Below are positions 36,767 through 47,458 of a DNA stretch of 64,000 nucleotides, one piece after another (the stretch's first letter is position 1; each line of letters opens with the position of its first letter). Both the position numbers and the translations under genes were made by a program. Below the pieces are notes generated by a model, which was not told where the DNA came from, did not search any database, and saw nothing but the letters and a program-made list of their open reading frames with translations. This DNA comes from Marinibacterium profundimaris. Its GTDB lineage: Bacteria > Pseudomonadota > Alphaproteobacteria > Rhodobacterales > Rhodobacteraceae. The DNA lies in contig NZ_AQQR01000001.1 in the NCBI RefSeq assembly GCF_002210095.1, forward strand, positions 186,001-250,000, written 5' to 3'.

Positions 36767-39324
36767 AAGCTGTGACCATGCCCTGCCCGACCCGTTTCCG
36801 CCGCCCGTTCCACGCGGCCCTCGCCCTCTGTGCCCTGGCGCTCGCGCTGGTGCCGCCGCCGCTGCGCGCGCAGGGGCTGATCGACACCGGCCTGCTGCGG
36901 GTCGACGACCTGGCCGATTGCCGCGCGCTGTCGCGGATCTTCGAGGGGCGGGAAAGCGGCGGGCAATGGCTGATCGGGTCCGACATCGAGCTGTTCGGCC
37001 TGCCCAACGCCCGCCGCCCCTTCACCCGGCTGAACCAGAGCTTCGAGAGGGTCTCCTGCTATGGACAGGTCGGCGAGGGCGACGGCGGCCGGGTCTTCGT
37101 CGCAACCGAGGGGGGCCTGTGCGGCTGGGTCACGCGGCGGGCGCTGCTGGACCTGCACCGCAGTTCGGCCCTGTCTCCGTTCGAACGCCGGCAGGAGGCG
37201 ATCTGCGAAACGCCCCAGGCGATGACCTTCGCCGACTTCTGCGCCAACCTGCCCTCGCTCACCGCCTCGGCCGAGGCCGCCTGCAAGGGCGTGCCCCAGG
37301 GCCTGCGCGCCAAGGGCGTGCTTATGGGCTCCACCGAAACCGCCCTGTCGGAACCCTATCCCTTTCTCACCGCGCCCACCGGCGGGGTCGAACGTGCCGC
37401 GCGCATCTTCTTCTCGGTCCTGGAAATCCACGACGTGGCACCCGGCGACAACGGGTCGGTCATGGTGCTGACCGGTGACGGCGAGGGGCAGATGTTCGGC
37501 TGGATCGACCTGGAGGCGATGGCGCTCTGGCCCACGCGGCTGGGGCTGTTCTATGATCCGCAGGCGCGCGGCGCGATGTTCCAGCGCCTGCGCGACCTGG
37601 TGCGCAACTGGCGCGAGGGGCGGCCCGAGCCCGACATCCTCGCCGGCCTGCCGCCCGCACAGCTTGTCGACTATATCCACGGCGGGCTGCAATTGCTGAG
37701 CTATCCGATCATTCGCACGGTCGATCCCTCGCGCGATCCGCTGGCGCCGGATCCGAATGACACCTCGTATCACGAGGTCATCTTCCTCGGGCAGACCGGC
37801 ACCGGCTCGGCCTCGCAGCTGATGAGCCAGTCCGCGCTGGCCCGGCAGGTGGAGGCGCTGCAGCAGGTCAATGTGATGATCGTGACCGACACGACCGAGA
37901 GCATGCGGCCCTACCTGCCACTGATCCGCGACGGCATGGCCGAGTTCATCCGCGACTACGGGCAACGCAGCCTGGATGCCGCCAACCGCATTCCCGACCT
38001 GCGGCTGTCGGTGGTGGCCTACAGCGATTTCCTCGATCCCTCGCGCACCGGGCTCGACGATCCGATCCGCACCGAAGAGCTGATGCCGCCCACGCGGATC
38101 GGCCCGGGCTTCGATGTCTCCGGCCCGCTGGCGGCGATCACCGCGCATCCGGGCCTAGACGACCCGGTCGGTCTGCGGGATGAGAGCGCGCTGGAGGCGG
38201 TGGCCCAGCTGGCGCAGGGCTTCGAGACCGGGCGCGCCTGGTTCGAGGACGGGCCGCGGATCATCCTGCATATCGCCGATCATGGCTCGCGCCCCGGCGT
38301 GGCACCGAAATCCGTGCTGGAGCGGCTGGCCGGGCTGAACACCTATTATGTGCCAATCGCGATCCTGACCGACGACCAGGGCGACCCGCAGGCGACGATG
38401 TCGCGCGAACGCTTCATGGCGCAGGCGACCGACATGATGGCGCCGCTGGTGCAGGGCACGGCCGGGCCATCGGACGTGGCGCGGATCGATTTCCAGGAGG
38501 CCGAGAGCCGTACTCCGGAGGTGGTGCGCGACCAGCTGGAGCTGGTGCTGTCGGAGGTGATCCAGGCGGTGACCTCGCTGCGCGGGCAGATCCTGGGCGA
38601 CGAGCTGGCGCAGACATCGGCCCGGGCGCAGGACCTGGCAAGCTCACGCGTGATCCTGGACGAAAGGCTGCTGGCCGACCGCGGGCTGGACCCGGATGCG
38701 GGAGAGCCGATCGTGCAGGCGGCCACCGGCTTTGCCCCGCTGCAGACGCGGGTGGACGGGCTGAGCCAGCCGGTGGACTGGACCTATACCGTATCGCTCG
38801 AACCCGGACAGGCGCGGTTCCTGCGCCAGAACTTCGAGGCGATGTGCGGGCTTGTCGGATCGCCGGAACAGCGCAGCGCCTTCCGGCAGCTGATCGTGCA
38901 GCTGGCCGAGGCCTTTTCCGGCGACACCGCGCAAAGCAACGATGACGTGCGCGCGATCCTGTCGGATCTGCGTGCCCTGCCCGGCGCCGACCGCTCGTTC
39001 CTGGCGCAACCGCCCGAGGTGCTGCTGTCGCGCGCCGACAGCACGGATCCGGCGATCATCGAAGAGCTGCGGCGCGATGTCTGCTGGATCAGCTACCACC
39101 TGGGCAACATGGACGCGCGGATCTACGCGCGCCCCGATCAGCTGCAGTGGACGGGGCGCGAATTCGCGCTGAAACCGGGCGAGGAAGTGATCCGCAGGCT
39201 GTATCGCTACAAGCCGGTGGTGGGGGCCGAGACGGTCTACCTGCCTAGCTTCTTCTTCGTGCTGCCCTCGATCGTGGAGGATCAGCCGGAGGCGGACGAG
39301 GCCTGCGAATTCTTCTGCAACTGA
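36763..39324 (+). CDS. large exported SH3-like / vWA domain protein
   Basis: A protein of 853 residues with a signal peptide (cleavage near PPPLRAQ). Two SH3-like segments lie in the N-terminal third (ending GLCGWVTRRALL and QMFGWIDLEAM, the latter followed by LWPTRLGLFYDP). A von Willebrand factor A domain follows (about 365-590) with a metal site motif VTDTTESM and a later DHGSRPG. A C-terminal helical region (about 600-853) ends with two cysteines. vWA domains bind protein partners through a metal ion. The arrangement resembles the C-terminal part of PpkA-like proteins, though no kinase is present. It is the last gene of the envelope locus. Confidence 0.82.
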   Translation: MKAVTMPCPTRFRRPFHAALALCALALALVPPPLRAQGLIDTGLLRVDDLADCRALSRIFEGRESGGQWLIGSDIELFGLPNARRPFTRLNQSFERVSCYGQVGEGDGGRVFVATEGGLCGWVTRRALLDLHRSSALSPFERRQEAICETPQAMTFADFCANLPSLTASAEAACKGVPQGLRAKGVLMGSTETALSEPYPFLTAPTGGVERAARIFFSVLEIHDVAPGDNGSVMVLTGDGEGQMFGWIDLEAMALWPTRLGLFYDPQARGAMFQRLRDLVRNWREGRPEPDILAGLPPAQLVDYIHGGLQLLSYPIIRTVDPSRDPLAPDPNDTSYHEVIFLGQTGTGSASQLMSQSALARQVEALQQVNVMIVTDTTESMRPYLPLIRDGMAEFIRDYGQRSLDAANRIPDLRLSVVAYSDFLDPSRTGLDDPIRTEELMPPTRIGPGFDVSGPLAAITAHPGLDDPVGLRDESALEAVAQLAQGFETGRAWFEDGPRIILHIADHGSRPGVAPKSVLERLAGLNTYYVPIAILTDDQGDPQATMSRERFMAQATDMMAPLVQGTAGPSDVARIDFQEAESRTPEVVRDQLELVLSEVIQAVTSLRGQILGDELAQTSARAQDLASSRVILDERLLADRGLDPDAGEPIVQAATGFAPLQTRVDGLSQPVDWTYTVSLEPGQARFLRQNFEAMCGLVGSPEQRSAFRQLIVQLAEAFSGDTAQSNDDVRAILSDLRALPGADRSFLAQPPEVLLSRADSTDPAIIEELRRDVCWISYHLGNMDARIYARPDQLQWTGREFALKPGEEVIRRLYRYKPVVGAETVYLPSFFFVLPSIVEDQPEADEACEFFCN

Positions 39325-39333
39325 GCCATGGCG

Positions 39334-39351
39334 CCCGGGCCGGGGCCCGGG
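39334..39351. terminator. GC-rich hairpin after the vWA gene
   Basis: CCCGGGCC and GGCCCGGG pair perfectly with a 2-base loop, ten bases after the vWA stop codon. There is no strong T-run (GTGGTTCTTCTG follows), so termination efficiency is uncertain. Confidence 0.5.
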
Positions 39352-39462
39352 TGGTTCTTCTGCATCGGCAGGGTGTGTCGACGTGCGGGACGCGTGGAGA
39401 TGGCGACCTGCCCTGCAATTTGTGGAGGCCGTCGCGGCGCGACCATGGCGCCGCGGCAGCGG

Positions 39463-40065
39463 TCAGCCTTGCCAGCGCACCTGCTGAACGAAGCGCGGGC
39501 TGGTGAAGACGAAGTTCTCAAGCTCGCGCGGACCCATGCCGACCCGGAACACCGGCTCATAGGTGTTTCGCGTTTCGACCAGGATCAGCCGTTCGGAATT
39601 GGACATGACCGGCAGTTGCGACGCGATATCCATCACGTTGCCATCGGTCAGATCGGTGCCCAGCGGCCATTTCCGCGTGGTCGACCAGTCCACGTAATAG
39701 CGATCGTCCGCGTCGCTCCACCGCAGCACGCTGATCCGCATGGCCGTGGGCGATCCTGTGCGGGTCAGGAACTGGAACAGCTCTTGCATTCCGTCGATAT
39801 AGCCATTGTCCACCACGCCGGTCTCGCGCGAGAGGATGTCGGAGATCGTGTAGGCGGCCTTGAGGTTGATGGAGCTCTGGCGGTAGCCGTCGAAATAGAC
39901 GTAGAGCGCCATGAAGGCCCAGAAGATAAGGGGCATCATTATGGCGAATTCGACTGTCACGCTGCCCCGGGTCTCGGCCCGGAAGCACCGGACACGGGTC
40001 CTGAGCCCTGAAAGCAGGCCCCGGCGACAACGCGTCCCCAGACGATGCAGTCCAGACCGCGCCAT
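39463..40065 (-). CDS. TadE/TadG-like pilus assembly protein
   Basis: A protein of 200 residues. After a basic start comes RGSVTVEFAIMMPLIFWAFMALYVYFD, the TadE-like helix with the Glu five residues into the hydrophobic stretch, followed by a periplasmic domain. TadE/G proteins are pseudopilins of Flp (tight adherence) pili. The rest of a tad cluster is not in the window. The ATG at 40065 has AGGAG eight bases upstream; the frame extends to 40119 without a ribosome site. Confidence 0.85.
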   Translation of the reverse strand: MARSGLHRLGTRCRRGLLSGLRTRVRCFRAETRGSVTVEFAIMMPLIFWAFMALYVYFDGYRQSSINLKAAYTISDILSRETGVVDNGYIDGMQELFQFLTRTGSPTAMRISVLRWSDADDRYYVDWSTTRKWPLGTDLTDGNVMDIASQLPVMSNSERLILVETRNTYEPVFRVGMGPRELENFVFTSPRFVQQVRWQG

Positions 40066-40622
40066 CCCACACACTCCTGATATCGAAGGACAAGGCACGT
40101 ATGTGCAGACGATCGACAAAGCGATCCCGCCTGCGCCAAACCTTCGGCGCGCCCCCGGCAGGCTTATGACCGGTCTGGATCCGGATTTCTCCCCAAAAAT
40201 GCGATGGTGGCAAAATTAGGCTTAACGCCGGTGGGGACACGCGACGATCCGGACGCGCATGGGGGTATTGTTTCCGCAGCGGCACCGCTGCGCGGCAACG
40301 CGTCCACTCAGCGCACGCGAATCGGAAGCCTTAGTTGCCGCCAAAGACGGTTCGATCCCGGGTGCACACCCCCCCGTATCGCCCGACCAAACCATGGCTC
40401 TCCACTGCGCCGCAGCGGCGTGAATGCCCCAGCGTCGCGCCTGCCGCCCCGCCCCGTCGCGGTCGCACCGCAAGGACCGGTATCGGAAAAAGGCCCGAGA
40501 AGCGGTCCCATGACGACACGCCCTTGCCCAGAATTTGCCGAAATCTCCCGGCTATCTGGCGCCAATCGCACCGGGGCGCCGGCCAGTCGCGCCAGGCAAC
40601 CCGGGTTGGGAAGGATCTGGTC
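40066..40622. other. intergenic region, no gene seen
   Basis: This 557-base stretch separates the divergent TadE-like and glycosyltransferase genes. I see no RNA gene or convincing protein frame. It must contain both promoters. Confidence 0.5.
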
Positions 40623-41621
40623 ATGGGTGACAACATGCATCTCTCGGTCGTCGTGCCGTGCTATAACGAGGAGGCGTCGATCCCCCTGCTGGTCGATCGC
40701 CTCTGCGCCGTGGTGGCGCCCTGGGGCGACCGGGCGGAGATCATCCTTGTCGATGACGGCTCCTCCGATGGCACCTGGGACGCGATCGAGACCGCCCATG
40801 CCGCGGCGCCGCTGGTGCGCGGGCTGCGGCTGTCGGCGAACCGCGGGCACCAGGTGGCGCTGACTGCCGGGCTCGAGGCGGCGAAGGGCGAGCGGATCTT
40901 CATGCTGGACGCCGATCTGCAGGACCCGCCCGAGATCTTGCCCGACATGATGCGCATCGCGGACCAGGGCTTTGACGTAATCTATGGCCGCCGCGCCGTG
41001 CGCGAGGGCGAGACCGCCTTCAAGAAGCTGACCGCATGGGGCTTTTACCGGTTCCTCAACGCCATGTCCGACGTGCCCATACCAAACGACACCGGCGATT
41101 TCCGCCTGGTCAGCCGCCGCGCGCTGGATGCGGTGCTGGCCATGCCCGAGCGCAGCCGCTTCGTGCGCGGCATGTTCGCCTGGGCCGGGTTCCGGCAGGT
41201 CGCCCTGGAATACGTGCGCGAGCCCCGCGTCGCGGGCGAGACGAAATACCCCCTGCGCGCGATGCTTCGCTTCGCCACCGATGCGCTGACCGGCTTTTCG
41301 ATCCGCCCGCTGCGCTTCGCCACGCGGCTGTCGTTTCTCAGCCTCTTCGTGACGCTGCTGATGGCGGTCTACGTGGCGACCTCGCTGGTTATGTTTTCCA
41401 CCGCGCCCGGCTGGGCCTCGGTCGTGCTGGCGATCTCGTTCTTCTCGGGGGTGCAGCTGCTGACGCTGGGCATCCTCGGCGAATATGTCGGCCGGCTTTA
41501 CATGGAATCGAAGCAGCGCCCGCTGTACTTCCTGTCGCAGGAAACCCGGCCCTTCGCCCGGACCCAGGGCCCCGGGGCCGCTGCCGGTGTGGCGCGCCCG
41601 GCCTTCCGCCGGCAGGCCTGA
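40623..41621 (+). CDS. family 2 glycosyltransferase, GtrB/DPM1 type
   Basis: A protein of 332 residues. The catalytic domain shows SVVVPCYNEE, ILVDDGSSDGTW and MLDADLQDPPE (DXD-type motif), typical of polyprenyl-phosphate hexose synthases. Two C-terminal membrane helices (about 235-300) anchor it. GtrB enzymes load a sugar from a nucleotide donor onto undecaprenyl phosphate at the inner face of the membrane. GGAAGGA precedes the ATG at 40623. It heads a four-gene operon with a GtrA flippase-like gene three bases downstream. Confidence 0.9.
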   Translation: MGDNMHLSVVVPCYNEEASIPLLVDRLCAVVAPWGDRAEIILVDDGSSDGTWDAIETAHAAAPLVRGLRLSANRGHQVALTAGLEAAKGERIFMLDADLQDPPEILPDMMRIADQGFDVIYGRRAVREGETAFKKLTAWGFYRFLNAMSDVPIPNDTGDFRLVSRRALDAVLAMPERSRFVRGMFAWAGFRQVALEYVREPRVAGETKYPLRAMLRFATDALTGFSIRPLRFATRLSFLSLFVTLLMAVYVATSLVMFSTAPGWASVVLAISFFSGVQLLTLGILGEYVGRLYMESKQRPLYFLSQETRPFARTQGPGAAAGVARPAFRRQA

Positions 41622-41624
41622 CCG

Positions 41625-42014
41625 ATGGCGCGGGCAGAGATTGCGCGCCTGCTGCGCTTTGCGCTGGTCGGGGGCACGGTGGCGGCCTTCTACGTCGCCC
41701 TCTTCGCGCTGCTGCGCGCGCAGGGCATGGCCGAAGGGCCGGCCAACACCATCGCCTTCGCCGCCGCGATCTGCCTTCAATATGTCGGCCAGACGCGCCT
41801 GACCTTCCGCCGCCCGCTGGCCGGTCTGGGGCAGATGTCGCGATTTGGCCTGACCGTCGGGCTGGGCTACGCCGTCTCACTGCTGGTGACGGGTGTGATC
41901 GGCCCGGCGCTCGGCTGGGCCGACTGGCAAAGCGCGGCCGTGGTGGCCGTGCTTCTGCCGCTGCAGAATTTCACGATCTTCCGGCTCTGGGTCTATACCG
42001 GCGCCCCCGCATGA
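41625..42014 (+). CDS. GtrA family membrane protein
   Basis: A protein of 129 residues with four membrane helices and the family pattern LLRFALVGGTVAAFYVAL at the start and NFTIFRLWVY at the end. GtrA is thought to flip the lipid-linked sugar made by GtrB. It overlaps the methyltransferase start by ATGA (42011-42014). Confidence 0.9.
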   Translation: MARAEIARLLRFALVGGTVAAFYVALFALLRAQGMAEGPANTIAFAAAICLQYVGQTRLTFRRPLAGLGQMSRFGLTVGLGYAVSLLVTGVIGPALGWADWQSAAVVAVLLPLQNFTIFRLWVYTGAPA

Positions 42015-42856
42015 CGACCGCATCCGACACCGACACAGAAGACCAACAAGAGAGAGCAGACATGTCCACCGCAGCCGCCACCGCCGCCGTCTCCCCTGCC
42101 GCGGGTCACGTCTATTCCAACGCCTTCTACGATTACATCGACCAGGGCGCGCGGCGCTCGGCGCAGGCGATGATCTCGGTCCTGCAGCCCTGGCTGAACA
42201 GCCGCAGCGTGCTGGACCTGGGCAGCGGGCGCGGTGTCTGGCTGAAGGAATGGCAGGATGACGGGGTCGAGGACGTGGTGGGTGTCGACGGCGATTATGT
42301 CGACCGCTCGCGCCTGGCCATCGCGCCCGAGCGCTTTCACGCCGCCGACCTGACCCGGCCCTTCGACCTTGGCCGCCGGTTCGACCTGGCGCAAAGCCTC
42401 GAGGTGGGTGAACATCTGCCGCGGGCCGCCTCGGCCACGCTGGTCGACAGCCTGACGCGCCATGCCGACCGCGTGCTGTTTTCGGCCGCGGTGACCGGCC
42501 AGGGCGGGGAATTTCACGTCAACGAACAGCCGCTGTCCTTCTGGCAGGATCTCTTTGCCGAACGCGGCTACTCCGCCTTCGATTGCGCGCGCCCGATGCT
42601 GGCGGGAATGGAGGGCGTGGAGCCCTGGTATCGCTACAACACGATCCTTTACGTCAATGCCGCTGGCCGCACCGGCCTGCCCCGCGCCGTTCTTGACACC
42701 GAAATCCCCGCCGGCACGCCGGTGCCGCTGGCCGGCAGCCTTGGCTGGCGCATGCGCCGCGGCGTCGTCACGCTGATGCCGCGCAGCATGGTCACCGGCA
42801 TCGCCAAGACCCGGGCCGCGATCATCGCCCGGCAGGCGCGGCGCGGCCTGGCATGA
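42011..42856 (+). CDS. class I SAM-dependent methyltransferase
   Basis: A protein of 281 residues. The SAM-binding loop is SVLDLGSGRGVWLKEW, followed by VVGVDGDYVD and the segment FDLAQSLEVGEHLP. The target may be a sugar or glycan, judging from its position inside a gtr-type operon. The ATG at 42011 overlaps the gtrA stop; a second candidate start at 42062 follows a GAGAGCAGAC leader. Confidence 0.85.
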   Translation: MTTASDTDTEDQQERADMSTAAATAAVSPAAGHVYSNAFYDYIDQGARRSAQAMISVLQPWLNSRSVLDLGSGRGVWLKEWQDDGVEDVVGVDGDYVDRSRLAIAPERFHAADLTRPFDLGRRFDLAQSLEVGEHLPRAASATLVDSLTRHADRVLFSAAVTGQGGEFHVNEQPLSFWQDLFAERGYSAFDCARPMLAGMEGVEPWYRYNTILYVNAAGRTGLPRAVLDTEIPAGTPVPLAGSLGWRMRRGVVTLMPRSMVTGIAKTRAAIIARQARRGLA

Positions 42857-44343
42857 CGAGCATCCCGATGGAGGCCACGGCGCAGCCCCGGCTGGCGCTG
42901 CCGTCGCTTGCCTGGCTGATGCTGGGCGTGCTGGCCGCGCTGATGCTGCCCTCTGTCACGATGATGTGGGACCCGCTGGTCCGGCATGACGATTACCCCG
43001 CGCTGCTGGGCGTGCCGGAACTTTTCTACGACAAGACCCTGAGCGAGGGCCGCTGGCTGAACTATGCCTGGCACCTGCGTGGTGTGATCACGCCGGCCTG
43101 GCTGAACTTCCTGGCCTATAACGCACTTTTCGCCCTCTACCTCGCGGTGATGGCCGACATGGCCATGGGCCCGCGCGGTGGGGCCTGGCGCAAGCTTTTC
43201 GTCGCCGCGATCGCCGGGCTTGCGGTGCCGCAGCTGGTGATCTCGCCTTGGTTCAACACGCTGATCCCCGGCATGGCGGTCGTGGCGCTTTATGCCGTGC
43301 TCTCGGCCAATCTTGGCAACCGGGCCAGCCGCGCGCTGCTGCCGATCTTCGTGCCCGTCGCGCTGATGGCCTACACCACCTATCCGTTCATGCTGCTGGC
43401 GCTGTGCCTGCTGCGGCAGGACGCCCGGCGCTCCTGGGCCGACCTGGCCGGGCTGCTTGGCCTGTTCCTGGTCAGCTTCGCGATTGGCATGCTGGCGATC
43501 TACGGGCTCAACAAGGTCGAACATGGTGTCTTCGGCATCGTCATGGCCGATTGGCGCAACCCGAACCCGCTGGATGGCCTGCCCGCGCTGTACGAGAACC
43601 TGTCGGTCGTGTGGGCCTACCTGCACGCGATCACGATCAATGCCTCGTTCAGCCACGCCGAACTGTTCCTGGCCCAGGCCGCGCTGTTCTGTGCAGGCGT
43701 CTGGATGGTGGCCCGGCGCGACCCGTTCCGCGCGATCTATCCGCTGGCCGGCCTCGTCCTGGGCCTGTCGATGCTGCTGGCGCAGGGCCTGCGCACGGGG
43801 ATCGAGCTGCCGATGCGGACCAGCGGTTTCGCCTGGGCCTGTTACGCGGTCTTCGTCGGATGGCTGTCGCTGGAACTGCGGGACGCGGGCCGCGCGCGAC
43901 TTGGCCGCAACCTGCTGTTCGTCGTCGCCGCGCTTTACGTGGCGATGGCGGGGATCGAGCGGCATCTGACGAACGCCTGGCAGACCTACAGCCACGCCCT
44001 GGCCGCCGAGATCGGCACCGGGCCCGAGCCTCTCCTGATCACCGGTACCTACCGGTCGCTGCCGCCGGCGCGGAAATCGCAGCTGCAGGGACCGCTTGCG
44101 GTGATCTTCCGGCTGGAGCACCTGACCGGCCGCGCCGTCTACCTGTGCGAGGCGGAGCCCGAGCCCTGCGCGGCCCTGCCCGCAAAGCTGCTGGAAGGTC
44201 TGGACGACCCGGCGCCCGGCCAGCTGCACGCAATCACGCGGCGCGAGGATGCGGTTGTCGTCAGCTTCCAATCGGAACCGATCATGGATCAGCGCGTCGA
44301 TACATCGCTGTCGGACATGCCCCGGCCGATCGCCGGCGGATAA
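42853..44343 (+). CDS. polytopic membrane glycosyltransferase, GtrII-like
   Basis: A protein of 496 residues with about eleven membrane helices and a C-terminal soluble domain (about 385-496). Near the first periplasmic loop it has RHDDYPALL, the acidic motif expected of GT-C enzymes and of the GtrII glucosyltransferase family. With GtrB and GtrA it would transfer a lipid-linked sugar onto a surface polysaccharide in the periplasm. It overlaps the methyltransferase gene by ATGA (42853-42856). Specificity is unknown. Confidence 0.75.
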   Translation: MTSIPMEATAQPRLALPSLAWLMLGVLAALMLPSVTMMWDPLVRHDDYPALLGVPELFYDKTLSEGRWLNYAWHLRGVITPAWLNFLAYNALFALYLAVMADMAMGPRGGAWRKLFVAAIAGLAVPQLVISPWFNTLIPGMAVVALYAVLSANLGNRASRALLPIFVPVALMAYTTYPFMLLALCLLRQDARRSWADLAGLLGLFLVSFAIGMLAIYGLNKVEHGVFGIVMADWRNPNPLDGLPALYENLSVVWAYLHAITINASFSHAELFLAQAALFCAGVWMVARRDPFRAIYPLAGLVLGLSMLLAQGLRTGIELPMRTSGFAWACYAVFVGWLSLELRDAGRARLGRNLLFVVAALYVAMAGIERHLTNAWQTYSHALAAEIGTGPEPLLITGTYRSLPPARKSQLQGPLAVIFRLEHLTGRAVYLCEAEPEPCAALPAKLLEGLDDPAPGQLHAITRREDAVVVSFQSEPIMDQRVDTSLSDMPRPIAGG

Positions 44344-44652
44344 GCGGACCGGGCGTGACCGGCGCCCAGCCCATTGCTTGCGGCATGGCCTGCGGTGACA
44401 TCGTGTCTGCCCCGCGAGCGCCCGGCCGGGCCGGAACGTTGCGCAAGATGCGTGGCTTCATGATCTGAAAACTCATCGCAACGCATGTCTGCGCTGCATG
44501 GGATGCACCAAGGTTGCGTACAATCGCCACAGCGCGGTCAGACCTGTCCCGACAAGTGGCCGAGACAGTCCTGGCACCGCGCGCGGTGATCCGGCGCTTC
44601 TGATGCATGGTCCCCGCGTCACCGTCGCGCGCGGGGACGTCGGACGGTGCGC
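44344..44652. other. intergenic region between convergent genes
   Basis: The 309 bases hold no recognisable gene. A hairpin GTCCCCGC (44610-44617) / GCGGGGAC (44631-44638) near the thiC stop could help end transcription, though no T-run follows on either strand. Confidence 0.45.
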
Positions 44653-46672
<2,020 letters not shown>

Positions 46673-46681
46673 TGGCGTCAG

Positions 46682-47039
46682 GCTGCGCGGGAAAGGGAGA
46701 GTTGTCAACATGCAAGATCCGCCGGTCTACCCGAACGTCCAAACCGCCAGTTCAGGTTCATCCGTTCTTCCGAAGCCTTCATTCTTTATCAAGCTTCGGA
46801 CGCGACGGGATCCACGAGCAGGACATGATCCCGGCGCACTCTGGAGGCGCAGGCAGACAGCCCGTAGGCTTGGCGTTGGTCCGGTCACGACGAGGGATGA
46901 CCCTGCGAGGACCCTTGCGGCGCGATCGCCGGGGCATGGCGGGACAGTTCACGACCAGGCGGGCAAGCATCAGGGCAGGCCCGGACACACCGGGTCTTGA
47001 CCTCTGGCTATGGATTGATTTTGCGTTGAAGATCAGTGA
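46682..47039. promoter_or_regulatory. thiC promoter region and chromosomal flank of the integrated element
   Basis: A TTGACA read on the reverse strand (46703-46708) would place transcription start near 46672, just at the riboswitch; the matching -10 (CAGCCT) is weak. Further on I see no gene up to the attL repeat at 47040. Confidence 0.4.
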
Positions 47040-47091
47040 GGTGCGGGTGAAGGGACTTAAACCCCCACGCCTTGCGGCGCCAGAACCTAAA
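47040..47091 (-). repeat. attL-like direct repeat: 3' fragment of tRNA-Leu
   Basis: These 52 bases match 50113-50164 (the 3' part of the tRNA-Leu gene) at 51 of 52 positions. The single change falls in the T loop. The copy ends within the anticodon loop. This is the distal repeat left by integration into the tRNA gene. Confidence 0.9.
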
Positions 47092-47280
47092 ATTCACGAA
47101 AGCGCTTTAATCTCAACAAGATGGAAGAATGATTTCGCAAGACATACGGTGAACATGCCGTGAATCTGCTAAACCACCGACGATCCCTTGAAGACGCCCG
47201 GTTCCGTTGAATACGCCGGGCTTTTGGAGAAACCTGAACAGAACGCCCCCACCCATTTTTCAATGACCTGCGAGGTCAGT

Positions 47281-47345
47281 TGTTCAGGCTTTCAAAGCCG
47301 ACCTGCAGCTTGGTGTTCATGCCGTCCTTGGTTCGGCCAATCAGG
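47281..47345 (-). pseudogene. IS5-type transposase fragment
   Basis: Read on the reverse strand, 47304-47342 encodes IGRTKDGMNTKLQ, which matches the IGRTKGGMNTKLHAV block of IS5/IS427-type transposases. The similarity stops after a few residues and the frame closes shortly after. Only a remnant remains. Confidence 0.6.
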
Positions 47346-47458
47346 CGTGCACACTCTCTTGGAAAGGACCTGGCGGAATTCAAGCAACGCGTCGCACCTG
47401 CCAATCGGATTGGTTTGGCTCAGGGCGAAGACGTCTTGGAACTCAGTGAGCCGGCCCG

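Noticed and set aside
26900-39324. Zorya-type defence system (ZorA/ZorB motor)
   Set aside because: There is a motor-like pair but no helicase, nuclease or peptidoglycan-binding ZorB domain, and most partners are exported to the envelope.
40350-40380. GGTTCGATCCCGGG resembling a tRNA T arm
   Set aside because: The flanking bases do not form the T stem and no acceptor or anticodon stem can be folded around it.
47040-47091. Second tRNA-Leu gene
   Set aside because: Only the 3' half is present, ending in the anticodon loop, with a T-loop mutation; it is the attachment-site copy.
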